From Bacillota bacterium (GTDB taxonomy: Bacteria > Bacillota > Negativicutes > DSM-13327), in contig JAGFZX010000016.1 of assembly GCA_017889585.1 (NCBI GenBank), forward strand, positions 1 through 64,000: a stretch of 64,000 nt of DNA. The letters run 5' to 3'. Below the pieces are notes generated by a model, which was not told the origin of the DNA, did not search any database, and saw only the letters and a list, made by a program, of their open reading frames with translations. The translations under genes and the position numbers were made by a program. Shown piece by piece: positions 19,933-29,833 of the stretch (its first letter is position 1; each line of letters opens with the position of its first letter).

Positions 19933-20937
19933 TTAATATTCTAAATGCTTAGCGCTAACACGCTTGCGAAACATCCAATAGGTATAACCTTGATATACAA
20001 GGACAATCGGCACCAACACCACTGCAGCAAAAGTCATTATTTTTAAGGTATAAGCACTTGAGGCTGCATTATAGATCGTCAAACTCCAATTCGGATTCAG
20101 GCTAGATACCATCAAGCGAGGGAACAAGCCACTAAAAAAGGCTATTGTGGTAAAAACAATGGCCAAACCGCTCATCGCAAAAGCCCAGCCAAATTTCCAG
20201 CTCCATGTCAGTGCGTATGACAAAACAAATACCACCACTGCACCCCATAAGGCAATACCAGCCAATGAGCTCTTAAACAAATCAGTATTGATATAGGTTA
20301 AACCAACTAAGGCTAAAAAGGCAATGGCAGCGCCAATCCCCACTTTAGCAGCCACCTGACGAACCCGTTCAATTAATTCGCCCTCGACTTTAAGTGTTAA
20401 GAACAAAGCGCCATGGAATAAAAATACCAGTAAAAAAGCAACTCCACCTACTAAGGTATAAGGGCTTAGCAAATCAAAGAAGGTACCCACATATTGCATC
20501 TTTTCATTAATGGGTAGACCCTTAATGAGATTAGTAACAGCTACACCCCACAGCAGAGCTGGCACAGCACTGCCAATAAAAATCATCCAATCCCAAATAC
20601 TGCGCCATACTGGGCTTTGATCTTTACTACGAAATTCAAAAGATACAGCTCTTACGATTAAGGCCATGAGCATGAGAAATAAAGCTAGGTAAAAACCGCT
20701 AAACATGGTGGCGTATACATGAGGGAAAGCTGCAAACAAAGCACCACCGGCCGTAAGCATCCATACTTCGTTGCCATCCCATACTGGGCCAATAGAATTA
20801 ATAATGATTCGGCGTTCTACATCATTTTTGCCCAAGAATGGTAACAACATACCTACACCATAGTCAAAACCTTCCAGAAAGAAAAAACCTGTAAATAGCA
20901 CGCCAACTAATACAAACCATATTATCGTTAGTTCCAT
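19933..20937 (-). CDS. cydB: Cytochrome bd ubiquinol oxidase subunit II
   Basis: 334 aa; FFFLEGFDYGVGMLLPFLGKNDVERRIIINSIGPVWDGNEVWMLTAGGALFAAFP. Confidence 0.97.
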   Translation of the reverse strand: MELTIIWFVLVGVLFTGFFFLEGFDYGVGMLLPFLGKNDVERRIIINSIGPVWDGNEVWMLTAGGALFAAFPHVYATMFSGFYLALFLMLMALIVRAVSFEFRSKDQSPVWRSIWDWMIFIGSAVPALLWGVAVTNLIKGLPINEKMQYVGTFFDLLSPYTLVGGVAFLLVFLFHGALFLTLKVEGELIERVRQVAAKVGIGAAIAFLALVGLTYINTDLFKSSLAGIALWGAVVVFVLSYALTWSWKFGWAFAMSGLAIVFTTIAFFSGLFPRLMVSSLNPNWSLTIYNAASSAYTLKIMTFAAVVLVPIVLVYQGYTYWMFRKRVSAKHLEY

Positions 20938-22313
20938 AATGTTGCCTCCTTCTTAGTTACCACACTTAGAGAAGGTGTATGTTCCACAGGTCCTTCTACG
21001 ACAAACTTGCGGACTAAATAGATCGCTGCTACGGCTAATACGCCATATAATACGGTAAAGCCAATCAATGAGATCCAAATGTCAGCACTCGTCAAATTGG
21101 TGGATACAGCCTCACTTACTTTTTGTAAACCCACTACAATCCAAGGCTGACGAGCCCCCTCTGTCAGAATCCAGCCTGAAGAATTAGCAATATAGGGCAT
21201 TGGTAAACTCCATAAGAGTAATGTAAGCACTGTTTTATTTGTTTCCAACTGATTTTTATATAACAAGAGAGTACTTAATGCTGCTAAAGCAGCCATCCAT
21301 AGACCGGCGATCACCATAATACGGAAACTCCAGAATGACTGAGTTACTGGGGGAATATAGTTACCTGGTCCATATTTTAATTCAGCTGCTACCTGCAACT
21401 CTTTTATGCCTTTGACTTCACCTGCCATCTTATCATAAATGAGCATCGATAAGAATCCAGGGATGCCAACTTCTGAAGTATTCCGTTGACTAGCTTCATC
21501 AATCACTGCGACAAGAGCAAAAGGAGCCGGATTTGCCGTTTCCCACAAAGCTTCCATTGCAGCCATTTTCGTCGGTTGTTTTTTCCCTAAATATTGAGCT
21601 TGCAAATGCCCTGTCCCCATCACGAGTACAGTACTAATGAGCATGCAAGACAAACCAATCTTTATAGAAGAACGAAACACTGGCAAATGTTTCTGTTTTA
21701 ATAAATAGTACGCACTAATGGCAGCCACAAATACACCTGCTGTCACGAGGCCCCCGAGTACGGTATGAGGGAATTGCCCCCATAAATAGGGATTGGTGAT
21801 CAACGCTGGGAAATCAACCATCTCAGCCCGCCCATTTTTCAGGGAATATCCTACAGGTGACTGCATAAAAGAATTAGCTGACAAGATCCAAAAGGCCGAT
21901 AGATTACTACTAAAGGCTACTAACCAAATACAGATTAGATGCATCTTTTTTGATAACTTATCCCAGCCAAAAATCCACAGCCCGAGAAAAGTTGACTCTA
22001 AGAAAAAAGCCGTCAATGCCTCTAAAGCTAACGGTGCCCCAAAAATATCACCCATAAACCGGGAATATTCCGCCCAGTTCATGCCAAACTGAAACTCCTG
22101 GACGATGCCTGTGGCCACGCCCATTGCAAAGTTCACCAGAAATAATTTACCCCAAAACTGAGTCATCTTCTTGTACAGTTCATTACCTGTTCCCACATAC
22201 ATGGATTCCATAATTGCCACTAGTACAGACAATCCTAAGGTCAGTGGTACAAACAAGAAATGATACACTGTCGTAATACCAAATTGCCATCGCCCTAATA
22301 ATACCTCTTCCAC
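20928..22313 (-). CDS. cydA: Cytochrome bd ubiquinol oxidase subunit I
   Basis: 461 aa; RWQFGITTVYHFLFVPLTLGLS, GIVQEFQFGMNWAEYSRFMGDIFGAPLALEAL. Confidence 0.97.
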   Translation of the reverse strand: MEEVLLGRWQFGITTVYHFLFVPLTLGLSVLVAIMESMYVGTGNELYKKMTQFWGKLFLVNFAMGVATGIVQEFQFGMNWAEYSRFMGDIFGAPLALEALTAFFLESTFLGLWIFGWDKLSKKMHLICIWLVAFSSNLSAFWILSANSFMQSPVGYSLKNGRAEMVDFPALITNPYLWGQFPHTVLGGLVTAGVFVAAISAYYLLKQKHLPVFRSSIKIGLSCMLISTVLVMGTGHLQAQYLGKKQPTKMAAMEALWETANPAPFALVAVIDEASQRNTSEVGIPGFLSMLIYDKMAGEVKGIKELQVAAELKYGPGNYIPPVTQSFWSFRIMVIAGLWMAALAALSTLLLYKNQLETNKTVLTLLLWSLPMPYIANSSGWILTEGARQPWIVVGLQKVSEAVSTNLTSADIWISLIGFTVLYGVLAVAAIYLVRKFVVEGPVEHTPSLSVVTKKEATLWN

Positions 22314-22335
22314 AATCTTCCCCTACCTTTCATCA

Positions 22336-22746
22336 TTATACGTCTTTACTCAACTTAGCAAAATTAACCTTACTCAGCGCCTGTATTAAATCATTCTGTA
22401 TAACAGCCAAGGCAGCATGCACCGGACATTGAGGGACACACCCCTTACTACAAGCGTCATTCACCTTTAAGCATCGTTGCAAATTAACAGGCCCTTCCAT
22501 AATAGTAATAATATCTAAGAGGCTAATGTCCACTGCTGGTTTTGCTAATGCAAACCCCCCATCGATCCCCCGATAAGACTTTACCACTTCTCCTTGGGTC
22601 AAAACGCGCATAATTTTTTGCAAAAAACCAATAGGTATATTCTGTTCCTCAGCAATCATTTGGCTCTTCACAATCGCGCCTTCAGGCAAACCCGCTAAAT
22701 GCATGATGACGCGAAAAGCATAATCAGTAGCTTGATTAAACTGCAT
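22336..22746 (-). CDS. Rrf2-family transcriptional regulator with Cys cluster
   Basis: MQFNQATDYAFRVIMHLAGLPEG, IPIGFLQKIMRVL, SYRGIDGGFALAKP; C-x7-C-x3-C-x3-C-type Cys-rich segment. Confidence 0.9.
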   Translation of the reverse strand: MQFNQATDYAFRVIMHLAGLPEGAIVKSQMIAEEQNIPIGFLQKIMRVLTQGEVVKSYRGIDGGFALAKPAVDISLLDIITIMEGPVNLQRCLKVNDACSKGCVPQCPVHAALAVIQNDLIQALSKVNFAKLSKDV

Positions 22747-22768
22747 ATCCTCACCACTTTCTGTAATC

Positions 22769-22790
22769 AATACTGTACCGGTTTAGTATT
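22769..22790. promoter_or_regulatory. Candidate Rrf2 operator, 22-bp near-palindrome
   Basis: AATACTGTACCGGTTTAGTATT, 9 of 11 symmetric pairs, 22 bp upstream of the MQFNQATDY start codon. Confidence 0.5.
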
Positions 22791-22914
22791 AATTACATTC
22801 TACTCTTGCCAATATCTTTCGTCAATACTCTTTTAAAATATTCTGTCATTTTAAAATACCCTATTCCTGACAGACCAACAATGAACTTGCCCAGCTAAAG
22901 CTGAACATGAATAA

Positions 22915-22950
22915 ATTCCCCTCCAACCTTATTTCGGCGGAGGGGAATTA
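22915..22950 (-). terminator. Hairpin downstream of the MCP gene
   Basis: AATTCCCCTCC...GGAGGGGAATT. Confidence 0.7.
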
Positions 22951-22960
22951 TATACTCATT

Positions 22961-24682
22961 TTAAACTTTAAATTTACCGATTTCAGACATTAATTCTTCA
23001 GCCATGGCTGATAAGGTCTGGCTGGAAGAAGCAATCTCTTCCATAGATGCCGACTGCTCTTCAGTGGCTGCCGATACAGTCTGAGCTTGCTGGGCAGCGA
23101 CTTTACTCTCTTTGTCAATTTCCTGCACAGCATTTACCACCTGCTGGCTACCACTCGATATCTCTTCAGTAGCAGCGGAGGTTTCATGAATTTGTTCAGA
23201 CATCTGTTCAATCATTTTCACTATTTCTCTAAAGCTCTCGCCAGCGACATTGACCACTTGCGTCCCTATACTCACTTCCATTTTACCTTGGGTCATATAA
23301 CTCACCGCATTAGTTGTTTTTTGTTGTACTTCACCAATTAAATTGGCAATCTGCTTGGCCGCTTCCCCAGACTGTTCAGCAAGTTTACGAACTTCCTCTG
23401 CCACCACGGCAAAACCACGCCCCTGTTCTCCAGCTCGGGCAGCTTCAATGGCCGCATTCAATGCTAACAGATTGGTTTGTCCAGCAATGCTGGCAATAAC
23501 TTCCACAATTTGTCCAATTTCTTGGGATTTACCTTCTAGTTCTGCGATCACTGTAGCCGTCTCACTGGTTTTTTCCTCAATGACTGACATTTGCCGTACC
23601 GCTTTTTCTACAGCTCGCCCGCCATCGCTGGCTGCACTGGCTGTCTTCTCAGCCGCAAGTGATAACGTCTGACCATTTTCTGCTACTTGCACAATGCCTT
23701 GGGATATTTGTCCCACTATCTCTGTGGTGGAATTAACTAATTGCAGCTGTTTTTCTGCACCTTGGGCCACTTGTGTAATCGCTCCTGCCACTTGATTGGC
23801 AGCCTGAGCCGATTGCTCAGCACTGGCAGTAAGCTCTTCCGAAGAAGCTGCCAGCTGCTCAGAGTTACTAGATAACTGCTTTATCAAATTTCTCATGTTT
23901 TTATTCAGCGTATTAAAGCTATTTGCCAGTATCCCAAATTCATCTTTTCTTTTTAAAAACGCTCCCATTATGTCTTTTGAATAATCGCCGTCCGCCATAA
24001 TACCAACACGCCTAACCACCCCATTGAAGGAAATGGTCATGTCTTTCGTAATTACCCAGCCTATTACCATTACCAGTACCGCTGACAATAATATAATAAT
24101 GGCCAATATCCACATAGCCTGTTTAAAATTCTCTTGATTTCCTTTATTGATTTTCTCGGCTTCTTTTGCATTGTACTCTGCAAGCTCCCGAATACTTTTG
24201 TGATAAACTTCGCCATGTACTTTGGCTTTTTTATTATAAGTATCATAAGCTTCCATATTTTTATTTTCCAGGGCAAGATCAATAACTTCTTGTCTAGCAG
24301 CTCTATATTGATCCAGACTATCGTGCAGTTTCTTTAACGTATCCACTTCAAAGGTGTTTAAATTTGTTTTTTCATAATTAGCAAGATTTTTTCCAAATAC
24401 TTCGACCCGCTTATCGATATCTTGTTTTAATCTTGTCTTTTCATTATTATCTGTAGTAAGCATTAGCATAAAAATATCACCCTCAATGGCTCTGGAATGA
24501 TTGCGATTGTCATTAAGCCATTGAACTGGCAACAATCGCTCTTTATACATAGCATCCATATCCTCATTAGCTTCTAACAAATAATGATATCCCGTAAACC
24601 CCACTATCCCTAAGGAAATCATTGCCACCATAATAAGTACTACTAATTTGCCAGCAACTTTCAAATTCCTCAACCAGTTCAT
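22961..24682 (-). CDS. Methyl-accepting chemotaxis protein
   Basis: 573 aa; two TMs, HAMP, signalling domain IAGQTNLLALNAAIEAARAGEQGRGFAVVAEEVRKLAEQS. Confidence 0.95.
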   Translation of the reverse strand: MNWLRNLKVAGKLVVLIMVAMISLGIVGFTGYHYLLEANEDMDAMYKERLLPVQWLNDNRNHSRAIEGDIFMLMLTTDNNEKTRLKQDIDKRVEVFGKNLANYEKTNLNTFEVDTLKKLHDSLDQYRAARQEVIDLALENKNMEAYDTYNKKAKVHGEVYHKSIRELAEYNAKEAEKINKGNQENFKQAMWILAIIILLSAVLVMVIGWVITKDMTISFNGVVRRVGIMADGDYSKDIMGAFLKRKDEFGILANSFNTLNKNMRNLIKQLSSNSEQLAASSEELTASAEQSAQAANQVAGAITQVAQGAEKQLQLVNSTTEIVGQISQGIVQVAENGQTLSLAAEKTASAASDGGRAVEKAVRQMSVIEEKTSETATVIAELEGKSQEIGQIVEVIASIAGQTNLLALNAAIEAARAGEQGRGFAVVAEEVRKLAEQSGEAAKQIANLIGEVQQKTTNAVSYMTQGKMEVSIGTQVVNVAGESFREIVKMIEQMSEQIHETSAATEEISSGSQQVVNAVQEIDKESKVAAQQAQTVSAATEEQSASMEEIASSSQTLSAMAEELMSEIGKFKV

Positions 24683-24811
24683 AGATTAAATCTCCTTTCA
24701 TTAAGATATTATTTATTATTAATAATTTTAATAATATCATCTTTTAATTGCTTTTTTTGTCAAATTATGCGTTTTTTGAGTTTTCTATACATAATTAATA
24801 TTTTATGTAAA

Positions 24812-24842
24812 ATCCCCTCTAACCGTCTAGGTAGAGGGGACT
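24812..24842 (-). terminator. Hairpin downstream of the glycogen cluster
   Basis: TCCCCTCTA..TAGAGGGGA inverted repeat. Confidence 0.6.
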
Positions 24843-24903
24843 TTTACACTTGAACCATAATGCTCTCTAATGCGCTATATCTAGTCTTTATATATTATTT
24901 TTC

Positions 24904-27900
24904 TTATCGCTGGTATTTTTCCACTAAGCCCGCCAGCTTGGAGGAGAGCTCGCTTGTCAGTATCTCTTTGTGATACCTCCACTCCCAGTTATTACCTACT
25001 ATACCAGGAAAATTCATTCTAGCTTGACTGCCTAAACAAAGTATATCCTGGAGAGGCACGATCAGGGTATTGGCATTACTCTGATAGATAAATTCAACAA
25101 ATTGCCAGCAAGTTGGCTTAAGTTGATTATCATCTGTACCTAGCTGACGCTCTAGACATTGTTGTATACATTCAGCCAACTTAGGTTCTTCAGTCAGCAG
25201 TTTCTCATACCAACCTACTGTTGTGTCATTATCATGTGTGCCTGTATATAAAACACTATTTTTCTCACAACTAAAAGTTATATATCGCCCACTCTCATCA
25301 TAATCAAAGGAAAACTGCAGAACTTTAATACCAGGAAAATAAAACTGATGCTTAAGATCATCCACTTCAGATGTAATAACACCTAAATCTTCTACAATGA
25401 ACGGCAAGTTTCCCAAATATTTTTCTAGGACACTAAAAAACTGAGCGCCCGGCCCTTTAACCCAACGACCATCTACTGCCGTCTCAGCCTTACCCGATAT
25501 TTCCCAAAAAGCTTCAAAACCTCGAAAATGATCAACTCTAACAATATCGACTAATTGAAATAATACCTGCAAGCGTTGCCGCCACCACTGATAGTCATCC
25601 TTCGCCATTTCTTCCCATTTATAATGAGGGTTGCCCCATAATTGGCCTGTTTTGCTGAAGTAATCAGGTGGTACACCAGCCACTGTTTGAGGACTACCAT
25701 CTTCAGCCAAGTCAAATAACTGTTGATTGGCCCATACATCACTACTATCATGAGCAATAAAAATAGGTATATCACCAATAATTTTAATATTATATATCCC
25801 AGCATATCGTTTAAGCTCATTCCATTGGCTTGCAAAGATAAACTGTAGGAATTGATGATAAGCAATGTCATCTGCCATTAATACTCGATACTCTTCCATT
25901 ACTTTCACTTGTCTTGAAGCAATATCTTTCGGCCACAAATTCCATGACTGCCCTTTAAAATTAGTTTTTAGCGCCATAAATAAAGCATAGTCTGTAAGCC
26001 AAAAACTGTTTTCATCCAAGAATTTTTTATAAACAAACGATATACTTTGCTGTTTAAATTTCATAAAGGCCATCTGCAATAATGTCTCTTTATATGCTTT
26101 AACTTTATCAAACTCTACCCTATCATAATCAAATGCCGGACAGCTTCTAATTTTCTCTGCTGGTAGCAGACCGATATCAACCAACTTGCTTAAGGCAATC
26201 AATAAATGATTGCCTGCAAAAGCCGATAAGCATTGATAGGGAGAATTACCATACCCCACTGGATTTAATGGTAGTACCTGCCATAATGTTTGTTTACTGC
26301 TATGCAAAAAATCAATAAATTCATAAGCATCTTTGCCTAAATCGCCAATACCACCTTCAGAGGGTAGCGATGTAGGATGCAAGAGTATCCCTGCCCCGCG
26401 AGGAAAACAATCCTTCTCAAGCTGTAGTAATGCCTTACCTTCCAAAGGTTGCAAATAAATAGTCAGCACTCCATCAACGATAGGGATTTGCTGGTTATCA
26501 TTCAAAAGATCTAACATTATGCCATGACACCAGGTTCTCACTGGCAGCTGTACTGTAATTGGATCAGTGCTGCGGTTCATTACTATGACAGCTGTATTAT
26601 CTTGTTTAGCCTGGCCAAAAACATCCCGACCGTTGTTAATTGTGCGAATATAGGAATAAACTTGGTCATGAGCAGGCAGGGAAATCCATTTACCAGTTTT
26701 AAATACATCATATTTGTTACGCAGAGCAATCATTTGCTTATACCATGTAAGCAGTTCTACATTTTCTTTTCCCCATGGATAAGTAGCGCGATTAAAAGGA
26801 TCTTTATACCCCTCTACCCCAACCTCATCACCATAATAAACAGAAGGTACGCCGGGAAATGTCATTTGCCATAATGCCATTATCTTCATACGTGCAATGG
26901 CTAGCTTCTGCGATTCCTGAGGCAAACGATATCTAGCCTGCTGGACAACTGTCAGACTTTCAATCGGCGGTGCCTCCCCTAGCAGTGTCAATATTCTTGG
27001 TACATCATGACTGCCAATTAAATTCATCATGGCATAAAAGTTATGACTAGGATAATTTTCCTCTAAGCTCATTAATGCCCGATGGACAGTATAGGCATCA
27101 ATAGTACCAAGCATAAAATCCAGGGTAATCCTCCGAAATGGATAATTCATAACCGAATCCATTTCCTCCCCCTGAAGATATCGTCTTAGTTTTCCATAAC
27201 TTTCTTTATTAGAAGCATCTTCCCATACTTCACCAATCAGTACACTATCTTTATCTATCTCTTTCATAGTTTTGTAGATCTTTTCGATAAAGGAGTCAGG
27301 TAGTTCATCAGCCACATCCAGGCGCCAACCTTTAGCCCCCAGCTTTAGCCAATGTTTAATCACACTGTCTTTATTTTCAATAATAAAATCAATATAGGAT
27401 GGTTCATTTTCTTCCACATTAGGCAGTGTATCTATCCCCCACCAGGCCTCATATTGTTCGGGATGATTTTCAAACCGATACCAGGGATAATAGGGTGACT
27501 GCTTGGATTGATAGGCACCGACTTCAGGATAATTGCCCTCTCTGTTAAAGTATATGCTATCGCTACCAGTATGACTAAATACACCGTCTAAAATGATAGC
27601 AATACCATGTTCTTTACCTCTGGCGCATAACTGGGCGAATACTTGATTATCTCCAAGCATTGCATCAACTGTTTTATAATCACCTGTATCATAACGGTGA
27701 TTACTCGGTGAGGCAAAAATAGGATTAAAATAAATAATGCTAATTCCTAATTCTTTTAGATAGGGAAGTTTCTCAATAACGCCCTGCAAATTGCCACCAA
27801 AAAAATCATAGGATACAATTCTCCCAGTATCTACATCACGGATATAATAGGGATTATTATTCCAATGTCCGTGAATTAAACTATCCTTTTTAGGATTGAG

Positions 27901-28365
27901 CACCTGACCAGTCCCATTATAAAAGCGGTCCGGGAAAATTTGATATATAACCCCTTCTTTGAACCACTGAGGCGTAACTGCTCCCTCTTTATATACAGTA
28001 ACCTGATAAGCAGGTGGATTTGTTTCATATAGTTGACCAATACCACCCAATCCGTCTGCGCGATTACCATAATAATAAATTTTATCTTTTACTATAATAA
28101 TGAAGTAATACCATAAGACGCTAGGCACCCTCGAAGCCGTGAACTGGACTTGATATATTAAATTTTCTTCCTGCTCCTGCCCTAGCTTCATCTCTATCTT
28201 TTTTTCGCCGCTTTCCTCCTGCCATAACCTTAGTACAACATTATCTGGCTTCTCTGTCCCTTGAATTTTCAAACGCAGCAAAAGCTCTTCATTACAACAA
28301 ACAGCCCCAAAGGGGCTGCGAAAAAACTCCATCTGGGAATCATGGATTATAAAATTTTGATTCAT
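24904..28365 (-). CDS. Fusion of GH13 amylopullulanase/neopullulanase-like domain (N) and GH77 4-alpha-glucanotransferase (C)
   Basis: GH13 motifs DGVFSHTG, GWRLDVADE, IGEVWEDA, LIGSHDVPR; GH77 start RGAGILLHPTSLPSEGGIGDLG, VRVDHFRGFEAFWEI, VEDLGVIT, YTGTHDNDTTVGW. Confidence 0.93.
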   Translation of the reverse strand: MNQNFIIHDSQMEFFRSPFGAVCCNEELLLRLKIQGTEKPDNVVLRLWQEESGEKKIEMKLGQEQEENLIYQVQFTASRVPSVLWYYFIIIVKDKIYYYGNRADGLGGIGQLYETNPPAYQVTVYKEGAVTPQWFKEGVIYQIFPDRFYNGTGQVLNPKKDSLIHGHWNNNPYYIRDVDTGRIVSYDFFGGNLQGVIEKLPYLKELGISIIYFNPIFASPSNHRYDTGDYKTVDAMLGDNQVFAQLCARGKEHGIAIILDGVFSHTGSDSIYFNREGNYPEVGAYQSKQSPYYPWYRFENHPEQYEAWWGIDTLPNVEENEPSYIDFIIENKDSVIKHWLKLGAKGWRLDVADELPDSFIEKIYKTMKEIDKDSVLIGEVWEDASNKESYGKLRRYLQGEEMDSVMNYPFRRITLDFMLGTIDAYTVHRALMSLEENYPSHNFYAMMNLIGSHDVPRILTLLGEAPPIESLTVVQQARYRLPQESQKLAIARMKIMALWQMTFPGVPSVYYGDEVGVEGYKDPFNRATYPWGKENVELLTWYKQMIALRNKYDVFKTGKWISLPAHDQVYSYIRTINNGRDVFGQAKQDNTAVIVMNRSTDPITVQLPVRTWCHGIMLDLLNDNQQIPIVDGVLTIYLQPLEGKALLQLEKDCFPRGAGILLHPTSLPSEGGIGDLGKDAYEFIDFLHSSKQTLWQVLPLNPVGYGNSPYQCLSAFAGNHLLIALSKLVDIGLLPAEKIRSCPAFDYDRVEFDKVKAYKETLLQMAFMKFKQQSISFVYKKFLDENSFWLTDYALFMALKTNFKGQSWNLWPKDIASRQVKVMEEYRVLMADDIAYHQFLQFIFASQWNELKRYAGIYNIKIIGDIPIFIAHDSSDVWANQQLFDLAEDGSPQTVAGVPPDYFSKTGQLWGNPHYKWEEMAKDDYQWWRQRLQVLFQLVDIVRVDHFRGFEAFWEISGKAETAVDGRWVKGPGAQFFSVLEKYLGNLPFIVEDLGVITSEVDDLKHQFYFPGIKVLQFSFDYDESGRYITFSCEKNSVLYTGTHDNDTTVGWYEKLLTEEPKLAECIQQCLERQLGTDDNQLKPTCWQFVEFIYQSNANTLIVPLQDILCLGSQARMNFPGIVGNNWEWRYHKEILTSELSSKLAGLVEKYQR

Positions 28366-28378
28366 ATTATAAACCTCT

Positions 28379-29830
28379 CTACCCAATCATTTTTTTATAA
28401 ACTTCCTGATACTGCTTGGCTGAACTTTGCCAGCTATAGTCACTATTCATGGCATTACTGACCACTTTATTCCATTTTTCTTTGTTTTTATAGAGAGCCA
28501 ATGCCTTATTGATGGCATCAAGCAATTCATGGGCATTATAATTAGCGAAACTAAAGCCATTACCCGTACCAGTATACTGATTATACGCCTCCACAGTATC
28601 CTGTAAACCACCAGTTTCTCTCACAATCGGCAAACAGCCATAACGCATAGCAATCAATTGCCCAATACCGCAAGGCTCATATAGGGACGGCATCAGAAAT
28701 AAATCCGCACCTGCATAAATCTGACGAGCTAGGGCATCATCAAACATAATATTGGTTGAGATCTTACTCGGATACTGCCAAGCCATATACTTGAAAAAAT
28801 TCTCATATCGAGCTTCGCCTGTCCCCAAGATGACCAACTGGGCATCATGATTATCAATGGACATTTGCTTAAGCATATCTACCAATATATATTCCATTAG
28901 CTCCATACCTTTAGGACCTACTAACCGAGAAACAATGGCTACCATAGGTATATCGGCATTCACTGCCAACCCTAATTGCTCTTGCAACTGTAATTTATTT
29001 TTGTTTTTTTCAGATAGAGATCCTATATTGTAATTGGTGCCAATCTTCTTGTCTGTGGCGGGGTTATACTCCTCATAATCTATGCCATTTATAATACCCA
29101 CTAAATCATTCTGACGCTTGCGTAAAAATCCATCAAGCTGTTCACCAAAAAATGGGTTTTGGATTTCCTGGGCATATGTACGGCTAACCGTAGAAATCAT
29201 ATCAGAATATGCTAGACCACCCTTCATAAAGTTTACATTATTATTAAATTCCACCCCTTCATGGTTAAAATATCGCCAATCTAAACTCAATATATCGTGT
29301 AATATTCCCTTAGGAAATACTCCTTGATAGCGCAAATTATGAATAGTAAATAGTGTTTTAATATGCTTATAGTCAGATAACTGGCGATAATGAGCATCCA
29401 GTAGTACGCTCACCATACCAGTATGCCAATCATTACAGTGAAGTATATCAGGCATAAAATCAATTTTAGTTAAAGACTCTAGTACAGCTCTGCAAAAAAA
29501 GCCAAATCGTTCATCATCATCATCATAGCCATAGAAGCTATGCCGTTTAAAGTAGTATTCATTATCAATAAAATAAAAGATTATTCCTTGATATTCAAGC
29601 TCAAGTACACCACAATACTGTTGTCGCCAACCCACTTGCACTACAAATTTATTTTTGAGTACCATTTGTTGTTTATATTCTTTAGGTATATTTTGATAAT
29701 TAGGTAACATTACTCTCACATCGGTGCCTTGCTGTTTTAATTCTTTCGGCAAGGAGCCAATTACGTCACCAAGCCCACCTGTTTTGGCAAAAGGCACCGC
29801 TTCAGCCGCCACAAATAATACTTTTAACAT
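28379..29830 (-). CDS. glgA: Glycogen synthase (GT5)
   Basis: LFVAAEAVPFAKTGGLGDVIGSLPK; MPSLYEPCGIGQLIAMRYGCLPIVRETGGL. Confidence 0.96.
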   Translation of the reverse strand: MLKVLFVAAEAVPFAKTGGLGDVIGSLPKELKQQGTDVRVMLPNYQNIPKEYKQQMVLKNKFVVQVGWRQQYCGVLELEYQGIIFYFIDNEYYFKRHSFYGYDDDDERFGFFCRAVLESLTKIDFMPDILHCNDWHTGMVSVLLDAHYRQLSDYKHIKTLFTIHNLRYQGVFPKGILHDILSLDWRYFNHEGVEFNNNVNFMKGGLAYSDMISTVSRTYAQEIQNPFFGEQLDGFLRKRQNDLVGIINGIDYEEYNPATDKKIGTNYNIGSLSEKNKNKLQLQEQLGLAVNADIPMVAIVSRLVGPKGMELMEYILVDMLKQMSIDNHDAQLVILGTGEARYENFFKYMAWQYPSKISTNIMFDDALARQIYAGADLFLMPSLYEPCGIGQLIAMRYGCLPIVRETGGLQDTVEAYNQYTGTGNGFSFANYNAHELLDAINKALALYKNKEKWNKVVSNAMNSDYSWQSSAKQYQEVYKKMIG

Positions 29831-29833
29831 ATC

